Assembly: GCA_963971405.1 (NCBI GenBank)
Contig: OZ020492.1
Coordinates: 5,580,001-5,644,000, forward strand
Source: Psococerastis gibbosa
Lineage: Eukaryota; Arthropoda; Insecta; Psocodea; Psocidae
DNA: 64,000 nucleotides
Direction: 5' to 3'
In this document: positions 48,034 through 58,358 of the stretch, piece by piece
Numbering within the stretch: the stretch's first letter is position 1
How the letters are laid out: every line of letters starts with the position of its first letter
The notes under the pieces: model-generated
What the model was told of the DNA's origin: nothing
Seen by the model: only the letters and a program-made list of their open reading frames with translations
Database searches by the model: none
Program-made: the position numbers and the translations under genes

Positions 48034-48306
48034 TTGGATCGTCTCAGGGGGCAGCGACTCCAATGGATAGGTCATGTAGCGAGAATGGACCCCTCCAGAG
48101 CAGCACGCGCTGTATGGGAGGCTCACTTGACCGAACCCAGACCCCTGGGAAGGCCAAGGAAGAGGTACCAGGACCAGATGGCGGATGACGTCCAAAAAAT
48201 GGGCTTGCACCCAGAAACGTGGCGGACGGTGGCTTGTGATCGAGCGGAATGGAGAGGCATAGTACGTGCGGCCAAAAGTCCCCATGGGCTGTTAGCGCCA
48301 CCCTAA
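48022..48306 (+). pseudogene. LINE C-terminal fragment
   Basis: Reads LDRLRGQRLQWIGHVARMD, then GRPRKRYQDQMADDVQKMG, then WRTVACDRAEWRGIVRAAKS and HGLLAP. This is the well-known C-terminal WIGHVARM / GRPRKRW / DRxxWR end of many animal LINE polymerases (RTE-like and others). Only the last 90 residues remain, so it is a short 5'-truncated insertion. Confidence 0.75.
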
Positions 48307-48499
48307 GTAAGACTACTTACAACTGGTATATTGCGTGAGGCTATTTTTGAGTGTTTCATTTATTTATTGTCATTGTGTCTTAGGTTTTAGAACGCCTATT
48401 GTTTCATGTTATGACTCAATACAGAAATGTTCTATTCTAATTAAACATTGAGCACAGTCACCTTGCGTCCAAATTAATTATAAATAAATTTAGGTAGCT
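48307..48499. other. Short spacer, nothing recognised
   Basis: AT-rich. May hold 3' UTR sequences of the two flanking LINE fragments. Confidence 0.4.
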
Positions 48500-48640
48500 T
48501 TACAGTTCATTCAGATTGTACAATCTTCGTATTTGCAAAAAGTCAACTAGTGCCTTCTTGAAAGCATTAGCTGTAGGTTGCTGTTTTATGGCGTCTGGTA
48601 GAGCTTTATACAAGCGGATGCCTGCGGCTCGTGGACAACA
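48500..48640 (-). pseudogene. LINE C-terminal fragment, CR1/Jockey-like
   Basis: Minus strand reads LVCCPRAAGIRLYKALPD, then IKQQPTANAFKKALVDFL, then QIRRLYNLNEL and a stop at 48500-48502. It parallels the end of the LINE at 20.9-22.7 kb (LFKQLPDHIKR...YSLDEFL). Only the extreme C-terminus remains. Confidence 0.65.
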
Positions 48641-48764
48641 CACTAAATTTTTCAAAACACTAAAACACTAGTTAATAACCGAATCTAGTTTCCATTCTTA
48701 AACTAAATATGTATGTGTTTTATGTGAATAGGCTACGCTACTTATCTACTGCTGGAGTCCGTGG

Positions 48765-49467
48765 CTTGTGTGCGTTCAACACTTTATGATTGCACTGATT
48801 ATATAGCTTTTTTTCATTCAAATTTAGGTTTAAGTGAGGCCTTAAGAGAGCCGGGATCTTTTGCAAATTACATTTAACAGCTATTTCGGTGATATGTCCG
48901 CATCATTACTAAAGAGAAAAACCATCAGAAACATAATATGTAAGAAGCCCAAAGAGTCAACCCGTACATGCCGTCCGATTCATCAAAATTAGTATTAGTA
49001 GGTAGCGAGATAGCTAATGATAGGTGTTCAATGGCAAATAATTGACCTATGATTAAATTTTCGGCTACTATACAGTGTGCAATGCAGTGAGGCATGAACT
49101 AGCAATAATTTCTTTAAATATCGGTACTAGGCCTACTTTTTTTTCCAAATCGAAATTAATCCTTGTTCTCTGTGTCTTGGTAACACAAAGCGTGTAAATC
49201 CGATGCAATTTCAATCATTTCTTAAGTTATAAAGCTTTTTTATAATAGGCTAACGTATACATAAGAAAGCAAAATGCAAAGAGGGTGGGGTTGATGTTGG
49301 AAATTGGAAGTATGAGGGAGAATCGTAAGTGAGGGTAAGTGAGGGAAAAGAATCCCTCGGGAGACAATTATGTTTATTATGAACATCGACGCCACATGAG
49401 AATGGCTTTCTCCATTTTACACACTTTTACAAAAATGGTTGGAGGGGCACGAAATTATACACCACCC
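48765..49467. repeat. Partial unit at the left edge of the peptide-gene array
   Basis: Starts with TGTGCGTTCAACACTTTATG and the GAGCCGGGATCTTTTGCAAA block, through GAATCCCTCGGGAGACAATT to ACACCACCC. It equals part b of the full units (54390-55090) but joins straight to the 3' end of the dead gene copy, so about 0.65 kb is deleted here. Confidence 0.8.
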
Positions 49468-51470
49468 GAATTGTGACCGTATTTTATTTATTGATGTAAA
49501 ACTTTGAGATTGGACAATAATGAAGCTTGTACGAGTTAACACGGGAAATACTATAGCCCAAAAACCTACTTAACATCCATCATTTTTTTAAGTCAAATTT
49601 GCATTAGGCTTACATAAAAGGAAAAACTGCTGTACATTCAGATCAGTTAAATTATTACTATATGGATGTGTCCATTTTCGTCGATATATGTTGTCTGCCT
49701 CTTGAAAAAATCTCGAAAGATGCCGAAATCATTTTGCCTCTTGAAGAAATCCCCAAAGTTGCCAAAATCATTCTTCCTCTTGAAGTCATCTCCAAAGTCA
49801 CCATAGTTGTTGGAAGCCTTCAGCTCGCAGTCTAAATCCCCAAAGTGCCTATTTTGGTTGGGACCTTGGGCAAAGTGGATATGTCAATTTTCGTCGATAT
49901 ATGTTGTTTGCCTCTTGAAAAAATCACGAAAGATGCCGAAATCTATTTGCCTCTTGTAGAAATCACCAAAGTTGCCGAAATCGTTCTGCCTCTTCAAGAA
50001 ATCACCAATGTTGCCGAAATCATTCTGCCGCATGTAAAAGCCTGTAAATAGGAGATCATTCAATGTTAGGTTCTATTTGTTGTCGGGAATTACGGATGTC
50101 TAGCAATTAAAGCAAAAGTAATTATGTATATAGGTATGTATAATTAAGTATATAGTATATATCAGGGGATTTCTGTGGATGATAGTTAGATAGATAGAGA
50201 GCCGGGATCTTTTGCAAATTACATTTAACAGCTATTTCGGTGATATATCCGCATCATTACTAAAGAGAAAAGCCATCAGAAACATAATATGTAAGAAGCC
50301 CAAAGAGTCAACCCGTACATGCCTTCCGATTCATCAAAATTAGTATTAGTAGGTAGCGAGATAGCTAATGATAGGTGTTCAATGGCAAATAATTGACCTA
50401 TGATTAAATTTTCGGCTACTATACAGTGTACAAAGCAGTGAGGCATGAACTAGCAATAATTGCTTCAAATATCGGTACTAGGCCTACGTTTTTTTCCAAA
50501 TCGAAATTTATCCTTGTTCTCTGTGTCTTGGTAACACAAAGCGTGTAAATCCGATGCAATTTCAATCATTTCTTAAGTTATAAAGCTTTTTTATAATAGG
50601 CTAACGTATACATAAGAAAGCAAAATGCAAAGAGGGTGGGGTTGATGTTGGAAATTGGAAGTATGAGGGAGAATCGTAAGTGAGAGTAAGTGAGGGAAAA
50701 GAATCCCTCGGGAGACAATTATGTTTATTATGAACATCGACGCCACATGAGAATGGCTTTCTCCATTTTACACACTTTTACAAAAATGGTTGGAGGGGCA
50801 CGAAATTATACACCACCCGCGGTTACGCCACTGACAAGTGCCTCCCCCTTTTATGAGGTCTGAGACCGCCTCTGATTATATTGGCAATTTATTGAAATTC
50901 ATCTTTTTTATTCGTACTTAATCTTATCCCCTCCTTGGTCACTCAATTTGGGGTGTTTTTTTCTCCAAAAAAACGTCTAAAAGCATGATTTCTCAATAAC
51001 GGCTCCAACTGTGGGGTAATCTGTTGGTCTGACCTATCTAGAATTTATCTCACCTCCAGTAACGTCAGGTGGACAACCCTTTCCCCCTCCCGATGAGCTT
51101 CAAGATATATAGGGGGCGCGGTCCCTTTACCGTGAAGTGGATAACTAGTGTTTGGCTAAATTTAAGTTATGACCATTTTCATGACTAGAGCAGTATACCA
51201 ACAAAGAGAGTACACAAACATTATTTTGCAAAAGCTTGTTAAGCAGAAAGCACTTTGCTTCGAAAATTTTCTCTCGCTTTAAATCATTCGAAAGTTTTCC
51301 CAAGTTAGCAACTACAAAAAAATAATTATTACTTAACTTGAATTAATGTGCAATATGATTTTACAAAGTTTCTTCTAGAACTCTAAACTTTTAATCGTAT
51401 ACAGTATATACCTATCTCGAAGTAGGTCGTTATAGAATTTGCTTATAGCGAAACCGGTAAGACAAAAGGG
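49468..51470. repeat. Array unit 0, shortened
   Basis: A 2.0-kb unit from GAATTGTGACCGTATTTTAT to the next occurrence. It holds the dead gene copy, lacks the promoter and first exon, and joins from the intron (near 50200) straight into the GAGCCGGGATC block. Confidence 0.85.
49647..50041 (-). pseudogene. Peptide precursor gene, dead copy 0 (exon 2 only)
   Basis: Exon 2 begins after the same acceptor (TTTACAG) as the intact copies and encodes NDFGNIGDFLKRQ, NDFGNFGDFYKRQ and IDFGIFRDFFKRQ, then TTYIDEN. The next codon, GGA in the sisters, is TGA at 49884-49886. Behind the stop the frame stays open with the same blocks (one KRQ is KRK) to a TAA at 49647. There is no signal-peptide exon or TATA box upstream, because that region is deleted. 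It cannot make a secreted product. Confidence 0.88.
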
Positions 51471-51489
51471 GAATTGTGACCGTATTTTA

Positions 51490-51495
51490 TTTATT
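51490..51495 (-). terminator. Polyadenylation signal, gene copy 1
   Basis: AATAAA on the minus strand, about 175 bases after the stop codon. Confidence 0.6.
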
Positions 51496-51669
51496 GATGT
51501 AAAACTTTGAGATTGGACAATAATGAAGCTTGTACGAGTTAACACGGGAAATGCTATAGCCCAAAAACCTACTTAACATCCATACATTTTTTTAAGTCAA
51601 ATTTTCAATAGGCTTACATAAAAGGAAAAATTCAGATAAGTTAAATTATTATTATATTATTATTGTTAT

Positions 51670-52676
51670 TCATGAATTGTTTATGTACTGCCTCTTGAAG
51701 TAATCCCCAAAGTCGCCAATGATGTTGATGCCCTTCTGCCTCATGAAGAAATCACCAAAGTTGCTGATATCATTCTGCCTCTTGAAGAAATGCCCAAAGT
51801 TGCCAAAATCATTCTGCCTCTTGAAGTCATCTCCAAAGTCACCATAATTGTTGGAAGCCTTCAGCTCGCAGACTATATCCCCAAAGTGCCTATTTTGGTT
51901 GGGACCTTGGGCAAAGTGGATGTGACCATTTTCGTCGATATATGTTGTTTGCCTCTTGAATAAATCACCGAAGTTGCCGATATCATTCTGCCTCTTGAAG
52001 AAATCCCCAAAGTTGCCAAAATCATTCTGCCTCTTGAAGTCATCTCCAAAGTCACCATAATTGTTGGAAGCCTTCAGCTCGCAGACTATATCCCCAAAGT
52101 GCCTATTTTGGTTGGGACCTTGGGCAAAGTGGATATGTCCATTTTCGTCGATATATGTTGTTTGCCTCTTGAAAAAATCACGAAAGATGCCGAAATCATT
52201 TTGCCTCTTGTGGAAATCACCAAAGTTGCCGAAATCGTTCTGCCTCTTCAAGAAATCACCGATGTTGCCGAAATCATTCTGCCGCATGTAAAAGCCTGTA
52301 AATAGGAGATTGTTCAATGTTAGGTTCTATTTGTTGTCGGGAATTACGGATGTCTAGTAATTAAAGCAAAAGTAATTATGTATATAGGTATGTATAATTA
52401 AGTATATAGTATATATCAGGGGATTTCTGTGGATGATTGTTATGAACATATTATTCCTAACTATTTAGATTATAATGTGAGAGAGAGTCAGTTCTACTTT
52501 CAATAGGGAGACAATTAAGTTTATTATGAACATCGACGCCCAGAGCCAGAGTTTTTCTCCAATTAAATTTGGGCACAAAAAAACTTACCTGGAGCCGGAG
52601 TAGTAACTGATTCTTGGCCGTATACAGCACCCACTAACACGGCGAGGCATGCCAAGCACAATAGACATTTGAACAT
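51670..52676 (-). CDS. Secreted multi-peptide precursor, copy 1 (two exons)
   Basis: Exon 1 is 52589-52676, the intron 52296-52588 (GT-AG, donor CAG|GTAAGT-like, acceptor TTTACAG) and exon 2 is 51670-52295, giving 237 residues. Exon 1 encodes a signal peptide (MFKCLLCLACLAVLVG, cleavage likely after VYG) and QESVTTPAP. Exon 2 encodes repeats QNDFGNFGDFF, QNDFGNIGDFL, QNDFGNFGDFH, QNDFGIFRDFF and QNDIGNFGDLF, plus two longer 43-residue spacers starting QTTYIDENGH and ending YGDFGDDF. All are bounded by KR or MR and followed by Gln, 11 such sites in all. Prohormone-convertase cleavage and pyroglutamate capping are expected, and there is no amidation Gly. Each long spacer has one Cys. The first exon was too short to stand out by itself. 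No named family is recognised. Confidence 0.9.
52584..52589 (-). other. Splice donor, gene copy 1
   Basis: Minus strand reads CCAG|GTAAG. The junction splits a Gly codon (G|GC), so exon 1 joins in frame to FYMRQND. Confidence 0.85.
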
Positions 52677-52725
52677 CTTAATGCAACGGATTGTTCTAGT
52701 GTGCTGTTTACACATTTTTAATCCG

Positions 52726-52733
52726 CTTTTATA
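52726..52733 (-). promoter_or_regulatory. TATA box, gene copy 1
   Basis: TATAAAAG on the minus strand, 50 bases before the ATG, so the 5' UTR would be only about 20 bases. Conserved exactly in the other two intact copies. An imperfect palindrome (AGTGCAATAACACTGTTGCA) lies just upstream. Confidence 0.8.
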
Positions 52734-53039
52734 TCCAGCTTATTAAAAATTATCAGTGCAATAACACTGTTGCATTTTCAAATTGGTTGTATAAACAGTA
52801 TATATTGGTAATAATAATGTCGTTACATGAAATAATGAGGTCGATAATTAGGGTTTTTATGGGCCCATTATTATAGCAACTCATGTAACTTACGTACATT
52901 CTGCTTATTAATAATAATTGCTGTTTAATTTTGGCATTGGCTGTAAAAGGGCAATTTGGCCATATTGACGTTGTTACCAGAAATTAAAATGCCTAATATT
53001 TTGCTTTGGCCTTGAATTTAATGAGGACCTATGAAATAT

Positions 53040-53640
53040 TAAATTTGTGTGCGTTCAACACTTAATGATTGCACTGATTATATAGCGTTTCTTCATTCGA
53101 ATTTAGGCTTAAGTGAGGCCTAAAGAGACCCGGGTTCTTCTGCAAATCACGTTTAACAGCTATTTCGGTGATATCTTCATCATCATTTAAGAGAAGAACC
53201 ATCAGAAACATAATATGTAAAGAGCACAACGAGTCAACCCGTACGTGCCTTTCGATTCATCAAAATTAGTATTAGTAGGTAGCGAGATAGTTAATGTGAG
53301 GTGTTCAATGGCAAATAATTTTCCTATGGTTAAATTTTCGGCTACTATACAGTGTGCAAAGCAGTGAGGCAATAATTTCTTCAAATATCGGTACTAGGCC
53401 TACGTCATTTTCAAAACAAAATTCATCATTGGTTCCTGCTACCACAAAGCACGTAAATCCGTTAAAATTTCAATGATTTCTTAAATTATAAGGCTTTTTC
53501 ATAATAGGCTAACGTATAAATAAGAAAGCAATAAGCTAAGAGGGCGGGGGAGATGTAGATGTTGAAATTGGAAGTATGAGTGAGTATCGTAACAGAGGGA
53601 AAGGGAGGGAAAAGAATCCCTCGGGTATAGTGCATGCAGT
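53040..53640. repeat. Internal block a of the 4-kb unit
   Basis: Resembles block b (54390-55090) over most of its length: TGTGCGTTCAACACTT, AGCTATTTCGGTGATAT, AGTATTAGTAGGTAGCGAG, GAATCCCTCGGG. The 4-kb unit is therefore itself an old dimer of two half units. A degenerate hammerhead-like word (TGATGA...CACCGAAATAGCTGTT) lies on its minus strand. Confidence 0.75.
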
Positions 53641-53989
53641 GGTTAGCGTCAAGGTGGGACTAAGATGCGAATCCCGTTCCCGTATATTCTTTCCCTTAAC
53701 ATTCTTTCTATCATTCCCTGACTGAAGAGGCTTTCTTTAAGGTTTAATAGGTGGCACCACTATTACCAAGCACGGATCTACGGGGGGGGGGGGGGGGGCT
53801 ATACACTGACACGTGCCTCTTCCTTTTATGAGGTCTGAGACCGCCTCTGATTATTTTTACAATTCTTTGCTATTCATCTTTTTTTATTCGGATATAATCT
53901 TAGTCCCCTCCATGACAGTTTAAATTCTAGCAATTAACTGTTGTGCTTTTAATTAATGCATGAGTGAGAGTCAGTAAAGTTCTACTCTT

Positions 53990-54290
53990 AAAAGGAGTAA
54001 TTATGTATATAGGTATGTATATATGTGTATATAGTACATAGTATAGTATATAGCATATAGTATATATCTGGGGATTTCTTTGGATGATCTTTATGGACAT
54101 ATTATTTCTAATTCTGAAAGTTATAATGTGAGAGAGAGTCAGTTCTACTTTCAATAGGGAGATAATTATGTTTATTACAGCCTTTTAAAAATTATTAGTG
54201 CAATAACACTGTGACATTTTCAAATTGGTCGTATAACCAGTGTATATTGGTAAAATTAATGTCGTATCAAGCAATAATGAGGTGTATTAT
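53990..54290 (-). pseudogene. Relic of intron and promoter, exon 1 lost (unit 1)
   Basis: The stretch with AATTATGTATATAGGTATG, GGGGATTTCT and GAGAGAGTCAGTTCTACTTT equals the gene intron. It then jumps at TTTATTA to TTAAAAATTATTAGTGCAATAACACTGT, the DNA upstream of the TATA box. Exon 1 and the TATA box have dropped out, and exon 2 is gone. A 75-residue open frame across it is not meaningful. Confidence 0.75.
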
Positions 54291-54389
54291 TAGGCAATTT
54301 GGCCATATTGACGTTGTCACAAGAAATTAATATGCCTAATATTTGGTTTTTATCTGCTTTGGCCTTGAATTTAATGAGGACCTATGTAA

Positions 54390-55090
54390 TATGAAATTTG
54401 TGTGCGTTCAACACTTTATGATTGCACTGATTATACAGCTTTTTTTCATTCGAATTTAGGCTTAAGTGAGGCCTAAAGAGACCCGGGTTCTTTTGCAAAT
54501 TACATGTAACAGCTATTTCGGTGATATATCCGCATCATTACTAAAGAGAAAAACCATCAGAAACATAACATGTAAGAAGCCCAAAGAGTCAACCCGTACA
54601 TGCCTTCCGATTCATCAAAATTAGTATTAGTAGGTAGCGAGATAGCTAATGATAGGTGTTCAATGGCAAATAATTGACCTATGATTAAATTTTCGGCTAC
54701 TATACAGTGTACAAAGCAGTGAGGCATGAACTAGCAATAATTGCTTCAAATATCGGTACTAGGCCTACGTTTTTTTCCAAATCGAAATTTATCCTTGTTC
54801 TCTGTGTCTTGGTAACACAAAGCGTGTAAATCCGATGCAATTTCAATCATTTCTTAAGTTATAAAACTTTTTTATAATAGGCTAACGTATACATAAGAAA
54901 GCAAAATGCAAAGAGGGTGGGGTTGATGTTGGAAATTGGAAGTATGAGGGAGAATCGTAAGTGAGGGTAAGTGAGGGAAAAGAATCCCTCGGGAGACAAT
55001 TATGTTTATTATGAACATCGACGCCACATGAGAATGGCTTTCTCCATTTTACACACTTTTACAAAAATGGTCGGAGGGGCACGAAATTAT
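54390..55090. repeat. Internal block b of the 4-kb unit
   Basis: The partner of block a. It is almost identical to 48765-49465, 50199-50830, 58460-59160 and 62700-63400. It includes a piece of the gene intron (GACAATTATGTTTATTATG, near 54995). Confidence 0.8.
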
Positions 55091-55770
55091 ACACCACCAG
55101 CGGTAACGCCACTGACAAGTGCCTCCCCCTTTTATGAGGTCTGAGACCGCCTCTGATTATATTGGCAATTTATTGCAATTCATCTTTTTTATTCGTATTT
55201 AATCTTACCCCCTCCTTCGTCACTCAATTTGGGGTATTTTTTTCTCCAAAAAAACGTCTAAAAGCATGATTTCTCAATAACGGCTCCAACTGTGGGGTAA
55301 TCTGTTGGTCTGACCTATCTAGAATTTATCTCACCTCCAGTAACGTCAGGTGGACAACCCTTTCCCCCTCCCGATGAGCTTCAAGATATATAGGGGGCGC
55401 GGTCCCTTTACCGTGAAGTGGATAACTAGTGTTTGGCTAAATTTAAGTTATGACCATTTTCATGACTAGAGCAGTATACCAACAAAGAGAGTACACAAAC
55501 ATTATTTTGCAAAAGCTTGTTAAGCAGAAGGCACTTTGCTTCGGAAATTTTCTCTCGCTTTAAATCATTCGAAAGTTTTCCCAAGTTAGCAACTACCAAA
55601 AAATAATTATTACTTAACTTGAATTAATGTGCAATATGACTTTACAAAGTTTCTTCTAGAACTCTAAACTTTTAATCGTATACAGTATATACCTATCTCG
55701 AAGTAGGTCGTTATAGAATTTGCTTATAGCGAAACCGGTAAGACAAAAGGGGAATTGTGACCGTATTTTA

Positions 55771-55776
55771 TTTATT
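55771..55776 (-). terminator. Polyadenylation signal, gene copy 2
   Basis: AATAAA on the minus strand, about 175 bases past the stop codon. Confidence 0.6.
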
Positions 55777-55950
55777 GATGTAAAACTTTGAGATTGGACA
55801 ATAATGAAGCTTGTACGAGTTAACACGGGAAATGCTATAGCCCAAAAACCTACTTAACATCCATACATTTTTTTAAGTCAAATTTTCAATAGGCTTACAT
55901 AAAAGGAAAAATTCAGATAAGTTAAATTATTATTATATTATTATTGTTAT

Positions 55951-56744
55951 TCATGAATTGTTTATGTACTGCCTCTTGAAGTAATCCCCAAAGTCGCCAA
56001 TGATGTTGATGCCCTTCTGCCTCATGAAGAAATCACCGAAGTTGCCGATATCATTCTGCCTCTTGAAGAAATCCCCAAAGTTGCCAAAATCATTCTGCCT
56101 CTTGGAGTCATCTCCAAAGTCACCATAGTTGTTGGAAGCCTTCAGCTCGCAGTCTAAATCCCCAAAGTGCCTATTTTGGTTGGGACCTTGGGCAAAGTGG
56201 ATATGTCCATTTTCGTCGATATATGTTGTTTGCCTCTTGAAAAAATCACACAAGATGCCGAAATCATTTTGCCTCTTGTGGAAATCACCAAAGTTGCCGA
56301 AATCGTTCTGCCTCTTCAAGAAATCACCAATGTTGCCGAAATCATTCTGCCGCATGTAAAAGCCTGTAAATAGGAGATTGTTCAATGTTAGGTTCTATTT
56401 GTTGTCGGGAATTACGGATGTCTAGTAATTAAAGCAAAAGTAATTATGTATATAGGTATGTATAATTAAGTATATAGTATATATCAGGGGATTTCTGTGG
56501 ATGATTGTTATGAACATATTATTCCTAACTATTTAGATTATAATGTGAGAGAGAGTCAGTTCTACTTTCAATAGGGAGACAATTAAGTTTATTATGAACA
56601 TCGACGCCCAGAGCCAGAGTTTTTCTCCAATTAAATTTGGGCACAAAAAAACTTACCTGGAGCCGGAGTAGTAACTGATTCTTGGCCGTATACAGCACCC
56701 ACTAACACGGCGAGGCATGCCAAGCACAATAGACATTTGAACAT
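55951..56744 (-). CDS. Secreted multi-peptide precursor, copy 2 (two exons)
   Basis: Exon 1 is 56657-56744, intron 56364-56656 and exon 2 55951-56363, giving 166 residues. The signal peptide is identical to copy 1. The peptides bounded by KR or MR are QNDFGNIGDFL, QNDFGNFGDFH, QNDFGILCDFF, one 43-residue spacer (QTTYIDENGH...YGDFGDDS), QNDFGNFGDFF, QNDIGNFGDFF (ending at MR), QKGINIIGDFGDYF and QYINNS. All eight cleavage sites are followed by Gln. Unlike copy 1 it has a Cys in the third short peptide and LDC in the spacer, so a disulfide between products is possible. It has the same promoter, donor and acceptor. It may be a neuropeptide, a venom-like or glandular secretion, or an antimicrobial precursor. 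The sequence cannot decide. Confidence 0.92.
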
Positions 56745-56793
56745 CTTAATGCAACGGATTGTTCTAGTGTGCTGTTTACACATTTTTAATCCG

Positions 56794-56801
56794 CTTTTAT
56801 A
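56794..56801 (-). promoter_or_regulatory. TATA box, gene copy 2
   Basis: TATAAAAG, same spacing to the ATG as copy 1. Confidence 0.8.
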
Positions 56802-58057
56802 TCCAGCTTATTAAAAATTATCAGTGCAATAACACTGTTGCATTTTCAAATTGGTTGTATAAACAGTATATATTGGTAATAATAATGTCGTTACATGAAA
56901 TAATGAGGTCGATAATTAGGGTTTTTATGGGCCCATTATTATAGCAACTCATGTAACTTACGTACATTCTGCTTATTAATAATAATTGCTGTTTAATTTT
57001 GGCATTGGCTGTAAAAGGGCAATTTGGCCATATTGACGTTGTTACCAGAAATTAAAATGCCTAATATTTTGCTTTGGCCTTGAATTTAATGAGGACCTAT
57101 GAAATATTAAATTTGTGTGCGTTCAACACTTAATGATTGCACTGATTATATAGCGTTTCTTCATTCGAATTTAGGCTTAAGTGAGGCCTAAAGAGACCCG
57201 GGTTCTTTTGCAAATCACGTTTAACAGCTATTTCGGTGATATCTTCATCATCATTTAAGAGAAGAACCATCAGAAACATAATATGTAAAGAGCACAACGA
57301 GTCAACCCGTACGTGCCTTTCGATTCATCAAAATTAGTATTAGTAGGTAGCGAGATAGTTAATGTGAGGTGTTCAATGGCAAATAATTTTCCTATGGTTA
57401 AATTTTCGGCTACTATACAGTGTGCAAAGCAGTGAGGCAATAATTTCTTCAAATATCGGTACTAGGCCTACGTCATTTTCAAAACAAAATTCATCATTGG
57501 TTCCTGCTACCACAAAGCACGTAAATCCGTTAAAATTTCAATGATTTCTTAAATTATAAGGCTTTTTCATAATAGGCTAACGTATAAATAAGAAAGCAAT
57601 AAGCTAAGAGGGCGGGGGAGATGTAGATGTTGAAATTGGAAGTATGAGTGAGTATCGTAACAGAGGGAAAGGGAGGGAAAAGAATCCCTCGGGTATAGTG
57701 CATGCAGTGGTTAGCGTCAAGGTGGGACTAAGATGCGAATCCCGTTCCCGTATATTCTTTCCCTTAACATTCTTTCTATCATTCCCTGACTGAAGAGGCT
57801 TTCTTTAAGGTTTAATAGGTGGCACCACTATTACCAAGCACGGATCTACGGGGGGGGGGGGGGGGGCTATACACTGACACGTGCCTCTTCCTTTTATGAG
57901 GTCTGAGACCGCCTCTGATTATTTTTACAATTCTTTGCTATTCATCTTTTTTTATTCGGATATAATCTTAGTCCCCTCCATGACAGTTTAAATTCTAGCA
58001 ATTAACTGTTGTGCTTTTAATTAATGCATGAGTGAGAGTCAGTAAAGTTCTACTCTT

Positions 58058-58358
58058 AAAAGGAGTAATTATGTATATAGGTATGTATATATGTATATAT
58101 AGTACATAGTATAGTATATAGCATATAGTATATATCTGGGGATTTCTTTGGATGATCTTTATGGACATATTATTTCTAATTCTGAAAGTTATAATGTGAG
58201 AGAGAGTCAGTTCTACTTTCAATAGGGAGATAATTATGTTTATTACAGCCTTTTAAAAATTATTAGTGCAATAACACTGTGACATTTTCAAATTGGTCGT
58301 ATAACCAGTGTATATTGGTAAAATTAATGTCGTATCAAGCAATAATGAGGTGTATTAT
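58058..58358 (-). pseudogene. Relic of intron and promoter (unit 2)
   Basis: The same exon-1-less relic as in unit 1, which shows that the loss came before the amplification of the 4-kb unit. Confidence 0.75.

Larger units (their letters stand above)
51471..55751. repeat. Array unit 1 (4,281 bp)
   Basis: A full unit: 3' UTR, exon 2, intron, exon 1, TATA promoter, block a (53040-53640), relic (53990-54290), block b (54390-55090) and a spacer. It is 213 bp longer than unit 2 because exon 2 carries an internal duplication. Confidence 0.92.

Noticed and set aside
49845-50051. Plus-strand frames antisense to exon 2 (MPILVGTLGKVDMSIFV..., MLEAFSSQ...)
   Set aside because: They are open only because the peptide repeat on the other strand is periodic. 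No start context, signal peptide or splice signals of their own.
53202-53384. Sixty-residue minus-strand frame repeated in each unit (MKKLLPHCFAHCIVAENL...)
   Set aside because: It starts like a secreted protein and recurs at 57270 and 61509, but the units are nearly identical DNA, block b does not keep the frame, and no promoter or splice context is present.
53927-54154. Seventy-five-residue minus-strand frame repeated in each unit
   Set aside because: It lies in a TATA-rich simple stretch derived from the gene intron. Conservation is explained by unit identity.
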